A stretch of DNA of 64,000 bases from Marinobacterium marinum (GCF_013868415.1 NZ_JACEMT010000035.1:58514-122513); one strand, 5' to 3'. Positions 29,176 to 39,633 are shown, counted from the first letter of the stretch. Translations and numbers: made by a program. The notes: a model not told the origin generated them from the letters alone.

Positions 29176-29245
29176 GCTATAGACTCCTCATGGTATAGGT
29201 GAGGGGCCTCATTAGAGCGGTCTTTGCGGATGGACGCAAGTCGTA

Positions 29246-31171
29246 TCAGGCGCTCTCCACGCAGTTGCGGCCTCGGTGCTTGGCCTGGTACAGGGCTTGG
29301 TCGGCTCGGCTCAGCGCGGTTGATGTGTCGGTGTCATCTTCGTGCAGCAGCGTGACGCCGATCGACAGGGTCATGGGGACGAGACCGTTTTCAGTTTGGG
29401 TGGGATGTTGTTCCAGGCGCTGACGGATGCGTTCGGCCAGATGAAGAGCCCCCCGCAGGTCGGTGCCGGGCAGGAGCAGGGCAAATTCCTCTCCACCCAA
29501 ACGTCCCAGCAGATCGGTTTCGCGCAGGCCCTCGGGGGCCAGGCGGGCAAAATGTTTGAGGACTTCATCCCCGGTGTGGTGGCCGTACTCATCGTTGATT
29601 CGTTTAAAGTGGTCGAAATCGATCATCAGCAGGGCACTTTCGTGATGTAAACGTCGGTTCAGGCGCTGTTCCTTGTGCAGGCGTTCGATAAAGGCGCGGC
29701 GGTTACACAGCCCTGTCAACGGGTCGGTCGTGGCCAGCAATTCCAGCTTGTGTTCGTTCTCCTTGCGCTCGGAAATATCCCGGAAAACGGTCACGACCCC
29801 GGTAATGGCACCCTGCTCAATCATCGGCAAACTGGTCACTACAACCGGGAGCAGCTCACCGGTACGGGTGTTGAACAGTTCGTCTCCCTCATAGCTGTCT
29901 CCGTTCAGGGCAGTGGCAAAGATCGGGCATTGGGAAAAAGGAAGGGCGGCATTGCCGCCGTGCGAGTGGACCAACTGATGGAAGTTGCCCTGATAGAGCT
30001 TCTCGGCATTGAAGCCGGTCATGCGGCTGGCAGCAGGGTTGACGTACAGCGTACGGCCTTCCAGGTCGAGGACATAGATGCCTTCACCGACGGCCTGGCC
30101 GATAGCGTCCAGGCGTTGTTTCTGCTGCAGCACTTGCTGACGCTGTTGGTGCAGACTCAGTAGCAGACGTCCCAGCAGTAAGATGGCCAGCAGGCTGATG
30201 CCGAGAGAGCTGTAAAATGCCCATTGAATGCTGGTTAGCAGAGGCTCGGGGTACAGCGCCAGAATATACCCTCCCAGAGCATTGTCGAAACTGTAAACCG
30301 GGATGAACGAAGTGCTGTAGCCCTGGCCTTGATAATAGATAGCCACCGAAAAGGGGGCTCCTGATGCCAGTCGAGGAGCAAGTTCGTGGCGGGTGAGTTC
30401 GGTCAGCAGGGTATCGACCGGCAGGTCGGGGGCCGCTTGAATCTGGTTGAGTTCGTCCAGCAGGAAGTCGTCGCTGATCGGTGCCGGGCGCAACTGACGG
30501 CGCAGGTCGCTGAAGCTGATATCGTCTACGGTTTTGCGGTTCAGCAGGAACAGAAAGGCCTGGTCGCTCCCCAATTCGGTGAGTGTCTGGCTGATTTGTC
30601 GAAAGGATACGGCTGTTTCCATACTGCCAATCAGCTCGTTTTGGCTGAACAGCGGATGGATAAAACGGAAACCGATAAACAGGCGGCCGACCTCAAAGCC
30701 ATATTGGGGCGCTGGTGTCGTTTGCATGTGTTGCAGGGACGGCCGTACCTGAAGCAGGTTGTCGCCATAAATACTGGGAGCATGGAAGCGCAGGTAACTG
30801 GTCCCGTCCGCCTGCAGGTATTGCCATTGCTGAATGCCCTGAGCCTGGAGGTCACGGTAGTCGGGTAGCAGAGTCTGGTAGAGGGTCTCATGCAGAATCT
30901 GCTGTTCCAGGCCCTTGGCATGAAAGCCCGCCTGCAGCAGCGAGAAAACGTCGGGACGTCGCTGTAATCCGTTATGAAAGGTTTCCATAGCCAGTGCATA
31001 GCGGTCCAGGCTGGCATGGTACATGGTGTCGAGCAGGGTCAATCGGTGATGCAGGTACTGCTGTTCCCTGTCCTGGTACGTGTTGTTCAGAAACAATGCC
31101 ACCCCCAGAAAAAGCCCGGCCAGCAACAGAATGTAACCGGCTTGTCGAAGTCTGGGGCTTTCTTTGGGCAT
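29246..31171 (-). CDS. Membrane diguanylate cyclase with periplasmic sensor and PAS domain
   Basis: This 641-residue protein has helix 1 (about 8-28), a periplasmic sensor (about 29-320, Cache/CHASE-like), helix 2 (about 325-347), a PAS domain (RLDAIGQAVGEGIYVLDLEGRTLYVN) and a GGDEF domain. GGEEF is intact, so c-di-GMP synthesis is expected, and RETD five residues before it forms a product-inhibition I-site. No EAL domain is present. ATG at 31171 has GGAG 7 nt upstream and avoids overlap with the transporter gene. Confidence 0.9.
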   Translation of the reverse strand: MPKESPRLRQAGYILLLAGLFLGVALFLNNTYQDREQQYLHHRLTLLDTMYHASLDRYALAMETFHNGLQRRPDVFSLLQAGFHAKGLEQQILHETLYQTLLPDYRDLQAQGIQQWQYLQADGTSYLRFHAPSIYGDNLLQVRPSLQHMQTTPAPQYGFEVGRLFIGFRFIHPLFSQNELIGSMETAVSFRQISQTLTELGSDQAFLFLLNRKTVDDISFSDLRRQLRPAPISDDFLLDELNQIQAAPDLPVDTLLTELTRHELAPRLASGAPFSVAIYYQGQGYSTSFIPVYSFDNALGGYILALYPEPLLTSIQWAFYSSLGISLLAILLLGRLLLSLHQQRQQVLQQKQRLDAIGQAVGEGIYVLDLEGRTLYVNPAASRMTGFNAEKLYQGNFHQLVHSHGGNAALPFSQCPIFATALNGDSYEGDELFNTRTGELLPVVVTSLPMIEQGAITGVVTVFRDISERKENEHKLELLATTDPLTGLCNRRAFIERLHKEQRLNRRLHHESALLMIDFDHFKRINDEYGHHTGDEVLKHFARLAPEGLRETDLLGRLGGEEFALLLPGTDLRGALHLAERIRQRLEQHPTQTENGLVPMTLSIGVTLLHEDDTDTSTALSRADQALYQAKHRGRNCVESA

Positions 31172-31196
31172 GGGTTGCTCCAGAGGGGGCGGGCGA

Positions 31197-32180
31197 TTAG
31201 TCAGGTTTAAACAGCTGGCGGCTGATGAGGGCACGGGCTGTCTTGATTAATAGCAGCATAACCACAAAGGTGACAACAATCAGGGAGATCCAGCTCAGCA
31301 GCAGGAAAAAATCATTGCGTGTGTTGAGCCACATGCTTTGGGTTGCAATGGAAAAGGCGGCAAGGGGAAAACTGTAGGCCCACCAAGACAGGTAAAACTG
31401 AATGCGCGAAAAGCGCGGCAGCTGAGAGAACAGCAGCAGGGTGATGAACAGTGCAATGTAATACAGGATGCGGGCAAAATTGTCGACGATGCCGTTATTG
31501 AGCTGCAGGTAGGAAATAAACCCGATGGCAGGCGGCGCAATCATGATAAACAGGGTGGGCAGCAGCTTTTCCGGCAGCGGGTCGTGAAACAGGATGCGGT
31601 TGAAAATCAGCGTCTTGAGTACCAGCCAATAGACCACTCCGATGGCAAAGAAAAACCAGCTGGCTTCGATATAGCCGTGTTGAACCCCGGCAATCGGCGC
31701 GATGATGTTGCCCACGACGGGGATGAACCAGGCGGGCGTGCTGTGCTGAATCTTGAACCGGGAGTGATGAATCCACTGTGTCATGACATTCAGCGTCAAC
31801 AGCAGGTGCAGACCGGCGCCGCAGATCCAGAGGTAGTGTGAAAGGGGCAGGGATATTTCCAGTGTCGCAACGGACAGCAGCAACAGGCTAATGGAGAAGG
31901 CCGGGAAGAAGCTGATCTGGATGGGGTGATTGAATTCGGCCAGAACCTGTTCGCGGTAGCGCAGGGTTTTGATGAGATAGACGCAGGTCAGACTGAGTAG
32001 AACGCAGGCTGTAAAAATCAGTAAAACACGACTGAACAGCGGTTCAAGGCCCAGGCTGTGTACGGCCTTTTGCCAGCTCAGGGTCAGCCCGGTCAGGCCC
32101 ATGGTGCTGGCGAAAAAGGCCACGGGAAAATAGGGGAGCCAGGTGGTGGCTCCGGCTGTGTCAGGGATGCGGTCCGACAT
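31197..32180 (-). CDS. TDT/SLAC1 family transporter (TehA-like)
   Basis: This 327-residue membrane protein has about ten hydrophobic segments. WLPYFPVAFFASTMGLTGLTL at the start and WFIPVVGNIIAPIAG in the middle are typical of the tellurite-resistance/dicarboxylate transporter (TDT, SLAC1) family. Members move anions, dicarboxylates or sulfite; the substrate here is not clear. It lies 25 bp upstream of the diguanylate cyclase, so they may be co-transcribed. Confidence 0.85.
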   Translation of the reverse strand: MSDRIPDTAGATTWLPYFPVAFFASTMGLTGLTLSWQKAVHSLGLEPLFSRVLLIFTACVLLSLTCVYLIKTLRYREQVLAEFNHPIQISFFPAFSISLLLLSVATLEISLPLSHYLWICGAGLHLLLTLNVMTQWIHHSRFKIQHSTPAWFIPVVGNIIAPIAGVQHGYIEASWFFFAIGVVYWLVLKTLIFNRILFHDPLPEKLLPTLFIMIAPPAIGFISYLQLNNGIVDNFARILYYIALFITLLLFSQLPRFSRIQFYLSWWAYSFPLAAFSIATQSMWLNTRNDFFLLLSWISLIVVTFVVMLLLIKTARALISRQLFKPD

Positions 32181-32242
32181 GTTGCAATCCTTAAATTAGA
32201 ACTATCTTATATATTATGCTGCCGGAACCGCTCTACTGACAA

Positions 32243-35200
32243 CTAGTATTTGACCCGGTAGATCAAGGCATAAAGGACAGGTACCACTACCAGTGTCAGC
32301 AGGGTGGCGAAGCCCAAGCCGAACATGATGGTGACAGCCAGCGGTCGGAAAAAGGCGTCCGGCAGCAGCGGCAGCATGCCCAGAATGGTGGTCAGGGCTG
32401 CCATGGATACGGGGCGCAGACGGCTGACAGTGGCATACAAAATGGCGTCATGCCAGTTGTAGTCCTCTTCGTCATACAGACGCTTGATCTCTTCTACCAG
32501 TACGATGCTGTTTTTGATCAGCATGCCGCTCAGGCTGAGAATCCCCAGCAGGGCCGTGAAGGCGAAGGGAGTCTGTGTACTGAGCAGGCCGATAGTGACC
32601 CCGATAATGGCCATGGGCACGGTCAGCCAGACAACCAGCGTCTGACGCAGCGAGCCGAACAGCAGCACGGTGATCACGACCATGACCAGCAGTCCCAGGG
32701 GGACAAAGGCGAACAGGGCCTTGTTGGCGTCATCCTGGGCTTCATACTCGCCACCCCAGCTGAGACTGTAACCGGGCGGCAGAGGCATCTGCTCGGCGCG
32801 TGGACGGATATCGGCAAAGAGTGCGGCCGCCGTCAGGTCTCCGGCAGGGTCGGGGTCGGCCAGTACTGTCAATGTCCGCTTGCGGTCGCGGCGCATGATC
32901 AGCGGGTCTTCCCAGTCCAGGGTGGTATCCTGCATAACCTGTCCGGCATCAATCCACTGCTGCAGGGTTTGGCTGAAAATGGGCAGGGATTCCAGCTGTT
33001 CCAGGCGTTGGCGCTGCTCTTCCGGTGGCCGCAGAATGACCGGCAACAGTTGGCTGCCGTCCCTGATCAGGCCGCTGTATTCCCCTTCCACGTTGCGGGC
33101 GATGGCACGGGACAGATCAGCCTGAGTGATTCCCAGGCGGCGTCCTTCCGCTTCATCGAAATGGGGCACGATAACCGGCGTACGTTCACGCCAGTCATGG
33201 CGTATATTGATCGCGCCTGCTGTCGGATCAAAGACTTCGGTGATCATCTGCTGGCCGAGTTTACGCAGGACATCCGCATCAGGCCCGCTGATCCGGGCTT
33301 CAATCTTGGACTTGGTACTGGGACCGATCGAGATGCGGGTCAGCTTGCTCTGCGCCTGAGGATAGTGGCTGCTCAGATATTGTTTCAATGTCGGCAGCAG
33401 CCGTTCCATCTCATCCAGCGTGGCAGTCTCGACCAAGAGTTGGGCATAGCTGGCATATTGGCGCTCAGGGGCGTAGGTCAGCATGAAGCGTTCGGCCCCG
33501 CGGCCGATGGTGCTGGTGACTCTGTGGACACCTTTCATGTCGAGCAGAGCCTGCTCGATTTCGGCAATATCAGCTTCGGTTGTACGAATGTCGCTGCCCT
33601 GCGGTAGCCAGTAGTCGACCTGTACCAGCGGCAGGGTAGCCTCGGGGAAAAAGCCCTGGCGGACATGCTTGAAGCTGGCCAGAGACCCTATCAGCAGACT
33701 CGCTGCCAGCAGCAGAGTAAGCCAGCGCCAGCGCAGGGCCAGATGCAGCAGTTGCTGAAACAGGCGATAGAAGAGGCTCTGATAGGGTTCGCTGGTGGCG
33801 GAGCCGGCCGGCTGTTCTCGAAACAGAATGGAAGCCAGAAAAGGCGTCAGGGTAATCGCCAGTATCCAGCTGAGCAGCAGTGAAATGAACAGGACCCAGA
33901 ACAGGCTGCCGGTGAACTCACCGGTAGCATCCGGAGACAGGCCGATAGGCGCAAAGGCCGTGATCGAGATCAGTGTTGCACCGAGCAGTGGCCAGCGGGT
34001 GTGGCCGACAATGCGCACTGCGGCTTCCAGTCGTGAACAGCCACGCTGCAGGTTGATCAATATGCCTTCGGTAATGACGATGGCGTTGTCGACCAGCATG
34101 CCAAGGGCAATAATCAGCGCCCCCAGCGATACGCGGTGCAGGCTGATGGAGACGACATTCATGACGATGAAAGTGCCCAGAATGGTGAGCAGCAATACCA
34201 GGCTCATCAGCAGGCCCGAGCGCGCACCCATGGTCAGCAGAAGGACCACGACCACAATACTGACGGCCTGCGCCAGGCTGATCAGGAAATCGCTGACCGA
34301 GGTGGCGACCTGGCGCGGCTGGTCGTAGATGATATCCAGAGTCATGCCGACCGGTCGGCGGTAGTCGAGATCATCCAGCCGGGCCTGAACGGCCTGGCCC
34401 GCATCGACTACATTGATGCCGGGCGTGAACGAAATGCCCAGAGTCAGAGCGGACTGACCATTGAAGCGATACAGGTGAGAAGGCGGTTCAGCATAGTCCA
34501 GATAAATATCAGCCACATCGCCCAGATAAACCAGGCGACCGCCGGTTTGGCCGAGCAACAGGTTTTGGAGCTGTTCGGCCGACGTGGCGGTCCCTTCGGG
34601 AGCAATGCGCAGGCGGTCGCCGTTAAGGCGGATGCTGCCGGCGTTGCTGATCAGACTCTGTGAGTTGATCGCCATCTGAATCATCTGGGGCGAAACCTGC
34701 ATGGCAGCCATGCGATTGCGATCGACTTCGACAATAACCTGCTGCTGACGACGGCCACCGATGCTGACCTTGCTGATACCATCGACCAGCACCAGATCAC
34801 GGCGCAGGAAGTCGGCGTAGTCAGCCAGAGCGCGATAGTCGTAGTCTTCTCCGGTCAGTGCCATGAAAATGCCATAGACATCGCCAAAGTCATCGTTGAT
34901 CTGCAGGGGGCCCACACCCGGAGGCAGGCGTGGTTGCAGATCATTCAGCTTGCGCCGCATTTCATCCCAGATCTGGCGCAGCTCCTGCTCGCGGTAGGTG
35001 CTTTTCATGGTGACCTGAATCTGGGCCAGCCCGGCGGACGAGATGGAATGAACCGTATCGACCTGAGACAATTGCTGCAGTGCCATCTCAACCGGCAAGG
35101 TGACTTCTTCCTCCACTTCCTGTGCCGAGGCGCCGGGGTAGGAGGCCGCAATCAATGCTTCCTTGACGGTGTATTCAGGGTCTTCCAGCTGACCCAGTCC

Positions 35201-35290
35201 GAAAAATGAAAGAGTGCCACCGACCAGTAGCAGCAGCACACACATCCAGCTCACGACCCGCTGGCGAATTGCATATTCAGTAAGGTTCAT
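32243..35290 (-). CDS. RND efflux transporter permease
   Basis: This 1015-residue inner-membrane proton antiporter is of the AcrB/HAE superfamily. It has twelve predicted helices: one at the N-terminus, five after the first periplasmic loop (about 330-530), one in the middle and five at the C-terminus. Central LIIALGMLVDNAIVITEGI holds the proton-relay aspartate region. Substrate cannot be deduced. It is encoded 12 bp downstream of its adaptor gene. No TolC-like outer-membrane gene is next to it. Confidence 0.92.
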   Translation of the reverse strand: MNLTEYAIRQRVVSWMCVLLLLVGGTLSFFGLGQLEDPEYTVKEALIAASYPGASAQEVEEEVTLPVEMALQQLSQVDTVHSISSAGLAQIQVTMKSTYREQELRQIWDEMRRKLNDLQPRLPPGVGPLQINDDFGDVYGIFMALTGEDYDYRALADYADFLRRDLVLVDGISKVSIGGRRQQQVIVEVDRNRMAAMQVSPQMIQMAINSQSLISNAGSIRLNGDRLRIAPEGTATSAEQLQNLLLGQTGGRLVYLGDVADIYLDYAEPPSHLYRFNGQSALTLGISFTPGINVVDAGQAVQARLDDLDYRRPVGMTLDIIYDQPRQVATSVSDFLISLAQAVSIVVVVLLLTMGARSGLLMSLVLLLTILGTFIVMNVVSISLHRVSLGALIIALGMLVDNAIVITEGILINLQRGCSRLEAAVRIVGHTRWPLLGATLISITAFAPIGLSPDATGEFTGSLFWVLFISLLLSWILAITLTPFLASILFREQPAGSATSEPYQSLFYRLFQQLLHLALRWRWLTLLLAASLLIGSLASFKHVRQGFFPEATLPLVQVDYWLPQGSDIRTTEADIAEIEQALLDMKGVHRVTSTIGRGAERFMLTYAPERQYASYAQLLVETATLDEMERLLPTLKQYLSSHYPQAQSKLTRISIGPSTKSKIEARISGPDADVLRKLGQQMITEVFDPTAGAINIRHDWRERTPVIVPHFDEAEGRRLGITQADLSRAIARNVEGEYSGLIRDGSQLLPVILRPPEEQRQRLEQLESLPIFSQTLQQWIDAGQVMQDTTLDWEDPLIMRRDRKRTLTVLADPDPAGDLTAAALFADIRPRAEQMPLPPGYSLSWGGEYEAQDDANKALFAFVPLGLLVMVVITVLLFGSLRQTLVVWLTVPMAIIGVTIGLLSTQTPFAFTALLGILSLSGMLIKNSIVLVEEIKRLYDEEDYNWHDAILYATVSRLRPVSMAALTTILGMLPLLPDAFFRPLAVTIMFGLGFATLLTLVVVPVLYALIYRVKY

Positions 35291-35302
35291 CCCTGTCTCC
35301 GC

Positions 35303-36403
35303 CTAGAGTCCGCGTTCCTGAATAATCGGATGCAGTTTCATCCCTTCCCGTACCTGACTGACGCCGGCAGCGACCAGATGATCGCCCGTCTTCAGGTCGC
35401 CCTTGACCAGCATCTGGCTGCCTCGAATCTGCAGCGGTGTGACACTGAGGCGGCGGGCTCGTTGTTCTTCGTCCAGGCGCCAGACCCAGTGTTTCTGATC
35501 GCGCATGAAAACCGCTCCAACCGGGACGGACGTGCCTTCTTCCGAATGAGCTACCAGCAGTGGTGCCATATCGACGGTGAATTCCACACTCATGCCGGTA
35601 TGCGTGGGGAATACATCCGGTTGCGGCATGCGAAAGACCACTTCATAGGTTCGGGTACGGGTGTCGGACACGGATTCGTGTTCGACATAGCAGGCCGTAA
35701 ATTCGTGTGTCGGATGAGCGGTGAAACGCACCTGGCCACAAATGGAATCGTTGGGTTCAAGGTCGGGGCGCAATCGGCTGACGATGGATTCGGGAACGCC
35801 GAAACGGATATCCAGCTGGCTTTCATCCTGCAACAGCAGTACCGGCTGTTGTGCCTGAACCTGCTGGAAGTTTTCCGTTTGCAGTAGTGCCACGGTGCCG
35901 CTGAAGGGAGCCTGCAGCCGGGTGTAGCTGAGATTGTCTCGAGCGATTTCCAGTGCGGCTCGGGCAGCCTTGAGTTCGGCACGTGCCTCGTCCAGGTTGA
36001 CCTCGGACGTGTAATTGCGTGACAACAGTTTTTGCTGCTGGTTGAAGCGAATTTGCGCCAGTTCAAAGCGTGCTTCTCGTTCAGCCTGAATGCGGCGGTA
36101 ATCAGTACTGTCCAATTGCGCCAGAAGATCGCCGGTACTCACTACCAGTCCTGGCTGGGCCGGCAATTGTTCCAGCGTCCCCGGTACGCGGAAGGCCAGA
36201 GTCGCGCTGCGCCAGGCCTTGACCGTGGCCGGGAAACGGCGCTGCAGACCGGCCCCGGGGGCGGGAATTTCGTACAGACTGGCCGGACGTGCCTGGTCCG
36301 GTGCGGCTTGAGTCTCAGGCGGCGTCGGTTCACAGCCGCTGAGCAGAAGCGCTGTCAGGCCGAGCAGGCCAATAGATGGGGACAAGCAATTCCGTATGCG
36401 CAT
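35303..36403 (-). CDS. RND efflux periplasmic adaptor (membrane fusion lipoprotein)
   Basis: This 366-residue lipoprotein has lipobox LLSGC (acylated Cys24). Next come barrel-sandwich and alpha-hairpin regions (PGLVVSTGDLLAQLDSTDY, then a coiled coil about 90-150) and beta-barrel and membrane-proximal domains. It bridges the RND pump to an outer-membrane channel. It forms a two-gene operon with the downstream permease and starts 3 bp after the trmO stop codon. Confidence 0.9.
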   Translation of the reverse strand: MRIRNCLSPSIGLLGLTALLLSGCEPTPPETQAAPDQARPASLYEIPAPGAGLQRRFPATVKAWRSATLAFRVPGTLEQLPAQPGLVVSTGDLLAQLDSTDYRRIQAEREARFELAQIRFNQQQKLLSRNYTSEVNLDEARAELKAARAALEIARDNLSYTRLQAPFSGTVALLQTENFQQVQAQQPVLLLQDESQLDIRFGVPESIVSRLRPDLEPNDSICGQVRFTAHPTHEFTACYVEHESVSDTRTRTYEVVFRMPQPDVFPTHTGMSVEFTVDMAPLLVAHSEEGTSVPVGAVFMRDQKHWVWRLDEEQRARRLSVTPLQIRGSQMLVKGDLKTGDHLVAAGVSQVREGMKLHPIIQERGL

Positions 36404-36406
36404 GGG

Positions 36407-37129
36407 TCAAGACTCCGGATTGGGTTCGATACTGAGTACATCGATTTGAGCATCGCTGATGGTAAAGCGAATGTTTTGGCCGTACAGGCTGATGCCGTAG
36501 ATGCGTTCGCTGTCACCCTTTTGGTAAGCGGGGCGTGGATCACAGCAGAGAATTTCGGTTATCTGCCGAACCAGAGGCTGGTTGAGGCGCTGGCCCAGAG
36601 TGTGGCAGGCCCGTTCGGCTTCGGGACTGAATATCACCGGAAGCTGCAGCCGCTCGATATGTGTTGCCAGGGCGAATTCGGCGTCCGGCAGGCTGTCCGA
36701 ATAGGGCAGGTAGGGTTTGATATCCAGCACGGGGGTGCCGTTGAGTAGGTCGGCACCTTCAACTTCCAGGCGGACGCTGTCCCCCTTGCAATGAATGCCG
36801 GTCAGGCGAACGCAGGACAGCCCGATAGGGTTGGGACGGAAGGGGGAGCGTGTTGCAAATACTCCCAGGCGCTGATTGCCGCCCAGTCGTGGCGGCCGGA
36901 CAGTCGGGCTCCAGCCCTTGTCGGCGGTTGCGCTGAACAGAAAGACCAGCCAGATATGAGTGCAATGTTCCAGACCTCGTACTGCATCGGCATTGGCATA
37001 GGGTGGCACCAGCTCGATGCTGGCGCGCACGGAGGCCAGGCCAGGCTGGCGCGGGATGCCGAATTTTTCGTCGAAAGGGCTGTGGATATAACCGATGGCC
37101 TGCATCGGGAACTGGCTGAAGTGACTCAT
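36407..37129 (-). CDS. trmO: tRNA (N6-threonylcarbamoyladenosine37-N6)-methyltransferase TrmO
   Basis: This 240-residue TsaA/TrmO-type beta-barrel methyltransferase adds a methyl group to t6A37 in tRNA-Thr. IGYIHSPFDEKFGIPRQPGL, the LVFLFSATADKGWSPTVRPPRLGG block and SPFRPNPIGLSCVRL are the family signatures. ATG at 37129 has GGAG 6 nt upstream and matches the family start better than the ATG at 37171, which overlaps the upstream gene by 4 bp. Its substrate is made by the pathway that includes tsaB at 13146. Confidence 0.9.
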   Translation of the reverse strand: MSHFSQFPMQAIGYIHSPFDEKFGIPRQPGLASVRASIELVPPYANADAVRGLEHCTHIWLVFLFSATADKGWSPTVRPPRLGGNQRLGVFATRSPFRPNPIGLSCVRLTGIHCKGDSVRLEVEGADLLNGTPVLDIKPYLPYSDSLPDAEFALATHIERLQLPVIFSPEAERACHTLGQRLNQPLVRQITEILCCDPRPAYQKGDSERIYGISLYGQNIRFTISDAQIDVLSIEPNPES

Positions 37130-37167
37130 CTGTTGCTCCGATAGTCCGTTGTCGCCGGTATATCCTA

Positions 37168-38799
37168 TCATTCATGCTCCAGTAGTGATGCCCTCTGTTG
37201 TACCGGTGTGGTGCTGCTCCAGTAACGGGATGCTTTTTCAGCCTGCTCGGCCAGTCGATGAACATGGCTGAGTGCATCCAGCAATGTCACCGATTCGGCC
37301 GGTGTCAGTTGGCTGGAGATGGTGCGGTTCAACAGGCCGCTTTTGAGGTGTTGGTACTCACGCTCCATCTCGCGTTTCATCTGATGGGTTTCATAGCCTT
37401 GCGTAGCGCTGTCGGCGCGGATTTCACAGGCATCCAACAGGTGAATGACCGCCTGCTGGAAATCATGAACGCTGGATCGAATGCCGGAGTCCTGCAGCTG
37501 TTCGAATACCGGATAGTATTCGGGCAACCGTGCGGCCAGGCGGGCCATTTCGTTGAAATAGCGGGTTACGCGCAGGGAAACAGGCAGGGTTTCACTGATT
37601 TCCACACTCAGATTCTGGCGTGCCAGCTCCTGGTTGAATTCGACAATGCGGTTGCTGAGCTGGTTCAGGCTTTCGTATTGTTGCTGCAGGCGGCTGCCGG
37701 CCCCCTGTTCGGCGCTGATCGCCTCGCGCGACATGCGGCTGCAGATACGGCTGACTCGAGCCAGCTCCATATTGATGGCTTCAACGGCCAGTGATGGTGT
37801 CATCAGGATATTGTTATCCAGGTAGCGGGGTTTGGCCTCGCTTTCTTCCAGTGTGAGGAAGCGTTTCTGCAGGAAGCGTACCATGCGGTCGGTCAGCGGC
37901 CACATCAGTATGACCCCGGCAATATTGAACAGGGTATGGAACAGGGCGAGCAGGAAGACCAGGTCGAACGCTGTCGGGTCCAGGCGGTCCAGCAGGCCGC
38001 CCAGCAAGATGAGCAGTACCAGTCCGACCAGGCCGGTCAGAAGGTTGAACAGTACATGGGCGGCGGATATGCGCTTGGCGTTGGGAGTCGCGCCGATGGA
38101 AGCCAGCAGGGCGGTCGTTGTGGTCCCGACATTGGCACCAATGACCAGTGCCGCAGCGGCCGTGAGGTGGATGGTTTCGGCGTGTACCAGTGACAGGGCG
38201 ATGGCAATGACGGCAGCTGAAGCCTGCATCAGGAAGGTCAGCAGGATGCCGGCCATGACAAACAGTGCCAGCGCCAGCGGGCCGGTGCCCAGCTCGGCCA
38301 GAGGAATGGTACTGCCCAGGTCATCGAATCCGGCGCGCAGAAAGTCCAGGCCAATGAAAAAAATACCGAACCCGGCAAGGGCCGAGCCGATATGGGCTCG
38401 CTTGTTGTTGCCGCCACTGATTTGCAGCACCATGCCTGCCCCGATCAGAGGCAGGGCAAAGGCGCTGATCTTGAACTTGAAGCCGATCAGGGCGACCAGC
38501 CAGCCGACCATGGTCGTGCCGATATTACTGCCGTAGATAATGGAAACGGACTGGGTCAGGGAGAGCAGGCCGGCGTTAACGAAGCCGAGTGTGGCTACTG
38601 TTACAGCACTGGAAGACTGTACCAGCGCGGTGATGAGCGTACCGGAAATCACGCCCTTCAGGCGCGAGCCGGTGGCGTGTTCTAGCGTTGCCTTGAGCGA
38701 GCGTCCGGCGGCCTGCTTGAGGCCGTTGGTGAGCAACTGCATACCGAGCAGAAACAGCCCGAGACCGCCGAACAGCTGCCCCAACATTTCCAGCGTCAT
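37168..38799 (-). CDS. Na+/phosphate symporter with PhoU-like tail
   Basis: This protein of about 543 residues has two inverted Na/Pi cotransporter repeats, each with the QSSSA/QASAA signature (ITALVQSSSAVTVATLG and TFLMQASAAVIAIALS), then a PhoU-like helical domain (about 350-540). It would import phosphate with sodium. The start is uncertain: ATG 38799 has GGGGAG 11 nt upstream, ATG 38829 adds ten residues but lacks an RBS, and the open frame to a TTG at 38925 abuts the comF stop. Confidence 0.9.
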   Translation of the reverse strand: MTLEMLGQLFGGLGLFLLGMQLLTNGLKQAAGRSLKATLEHATGSRLKGVISGTLITALVQSSSAVTVATLGFVNAGLLSLTQSVSIIYGSNIGTTMVGWLVALIGFKFKISAFALPLIGAGMVLQISGGNNKRAHIGSALAGFGIFFIGLDFLRAGFDDLGSTIPLAELGTGPLALALFVMAGILLTFLMQASAAVIAIALSLVHAETIHLTAAAALVIGANVGTTTTALLASIGATPNAKRISAAHVLFNLLTGLVGLVLLILLGGLLDRLDPTAFDLVFLLALFHTLFNIAGVILMWPLTDRMVRFLQKRFLTLEESEAKPRYLDNNILMTPSLAVEAINMELARVSRICSRMSREAISAEQGAGSRLQQQYESLNQLSNRIVEFNQELARQNLSVEISETLPVSLRVTRYFNEMARLAARLPEYYPVFEQLQDSGIRSSVHDFQQAVIHLLDACEIRADSATQGYETHQMKREMEREYQHLKSGLLNRTISSQLTPAESVTLLDALSHVHRLAEQAEKASRYWSSTTPVQQRASLLEHE

Positions 38800-38925
38800 T
38801 CCCTGAATATCTCCCCACAAGTGTGACATGAAATTAACAGAGCCCCAGGAGCAGGTCGAGCCTATGCGTGTCCCCGGGGCGACACTAGTATATGCGGGTA
38901 CCTGGAGAGAGCCAATGCGCGCCAA

Positions 38926-39633
38926 TCAGCGCATTTCCGGCGTTCTGGCCAGAACCCAGATATCGACCCGTTCGGCACCGGCAGACTTGAGCACTTGGGC
39001 CAGAGTATTGACGGTGGTTCCAGTCGTCATGATGTCGTCGATAAGTGCCAGATGGCGAGGCGGCTGTTCGGTGACAGCGAAGGCATGGTGCAGATTACCT
39101 CTGCGTGCGTTCAGCCCCAGCTCGGCCTGGTGCGGGGTGCGTCGGGTTTTGCGCAGGCTGTCATTCAATGGCAACTGCAGTTGCTGTGATAGCCTGGCCG
39201 CCAGTAGCTGGGCCTGATTGAAGCCGCGCTTCAGCTCGCTGAACGGATGCATGGGTACGGCCATCAGTGCATCGGGCCAGTCATCCTCATAGTGCTGTTG
39301 CAGGTAGGCGGCCAGCACACGCGCCAGCCAGCCAAGGTGTGCCGGTTGACGTTGATATTTGATGTTGGGCAGCAACTGGCTGATCGGGAAGTCGTAATTA
39401 AAGGCTGCCAGGGTGCGCTCGAATGCGGGTGGCGTTTGCACACAATGTGCACAGAGGCCGCCAGGCGCAAGGGTGCGTGGCAGTGGCAGGGCGCAGCAGC
39501 GGCAAGGATTCAGTAGCCAGGGCAGATCAGCGTGGCAGCTGGAGCAGATACCATGTGCATCGGGGGCGGAGGCATCGCAGAGTGCGCATTTCTGTGCACT
39601 TATTAAGCAGTTGTGTATTTTTTTGTAAAGCAT
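38926..39633 (-). CDS. comF: ComF family phosphoribosyltransferase-like protein
   Basis: This 235-residue protein has an N-terminal zinc-ribbon-like cysteine set (CALC, CSSC, CRCC, CAHC) and a C-terminal type I PRTase fold with the PRPP loop LALIDDIMTTGTTVNTLAQ. ComF/GntX proteins take part in DNA uptake or use of DNA as a carbon source; the precise role is open. It is divergent from bioB across about 100 bp. Confidence 0.9.
   Translation of the reverse strand: MLYKKIHNCLISAQKCALCDASAPDAHGICSSCHADLPWLLNPCRCCALPLPRTLAPGGLCAHCVQTPPAFERTLAAFNYDFPISQLLPNIKYQRQPAHLGWLARVLAAYLQQHYEDDWPDALMAVPMHPFSELKRGFNQAQLLAARLSQQLQLPLNDSLRKTRRTPHQAELGLNARRGNLHHAFAVTEQPPRHLALIDDIMTTGTTVNTLAQVLKSAGAERVDIWVLARTPEMR

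Noticed and set aside
38830..38925. Extended Na/Pi symporter start at TTG 38925
   Set aside because: It abuts the comF stop, has no ribosome site, and adds residues unlike the family's N-terminus.
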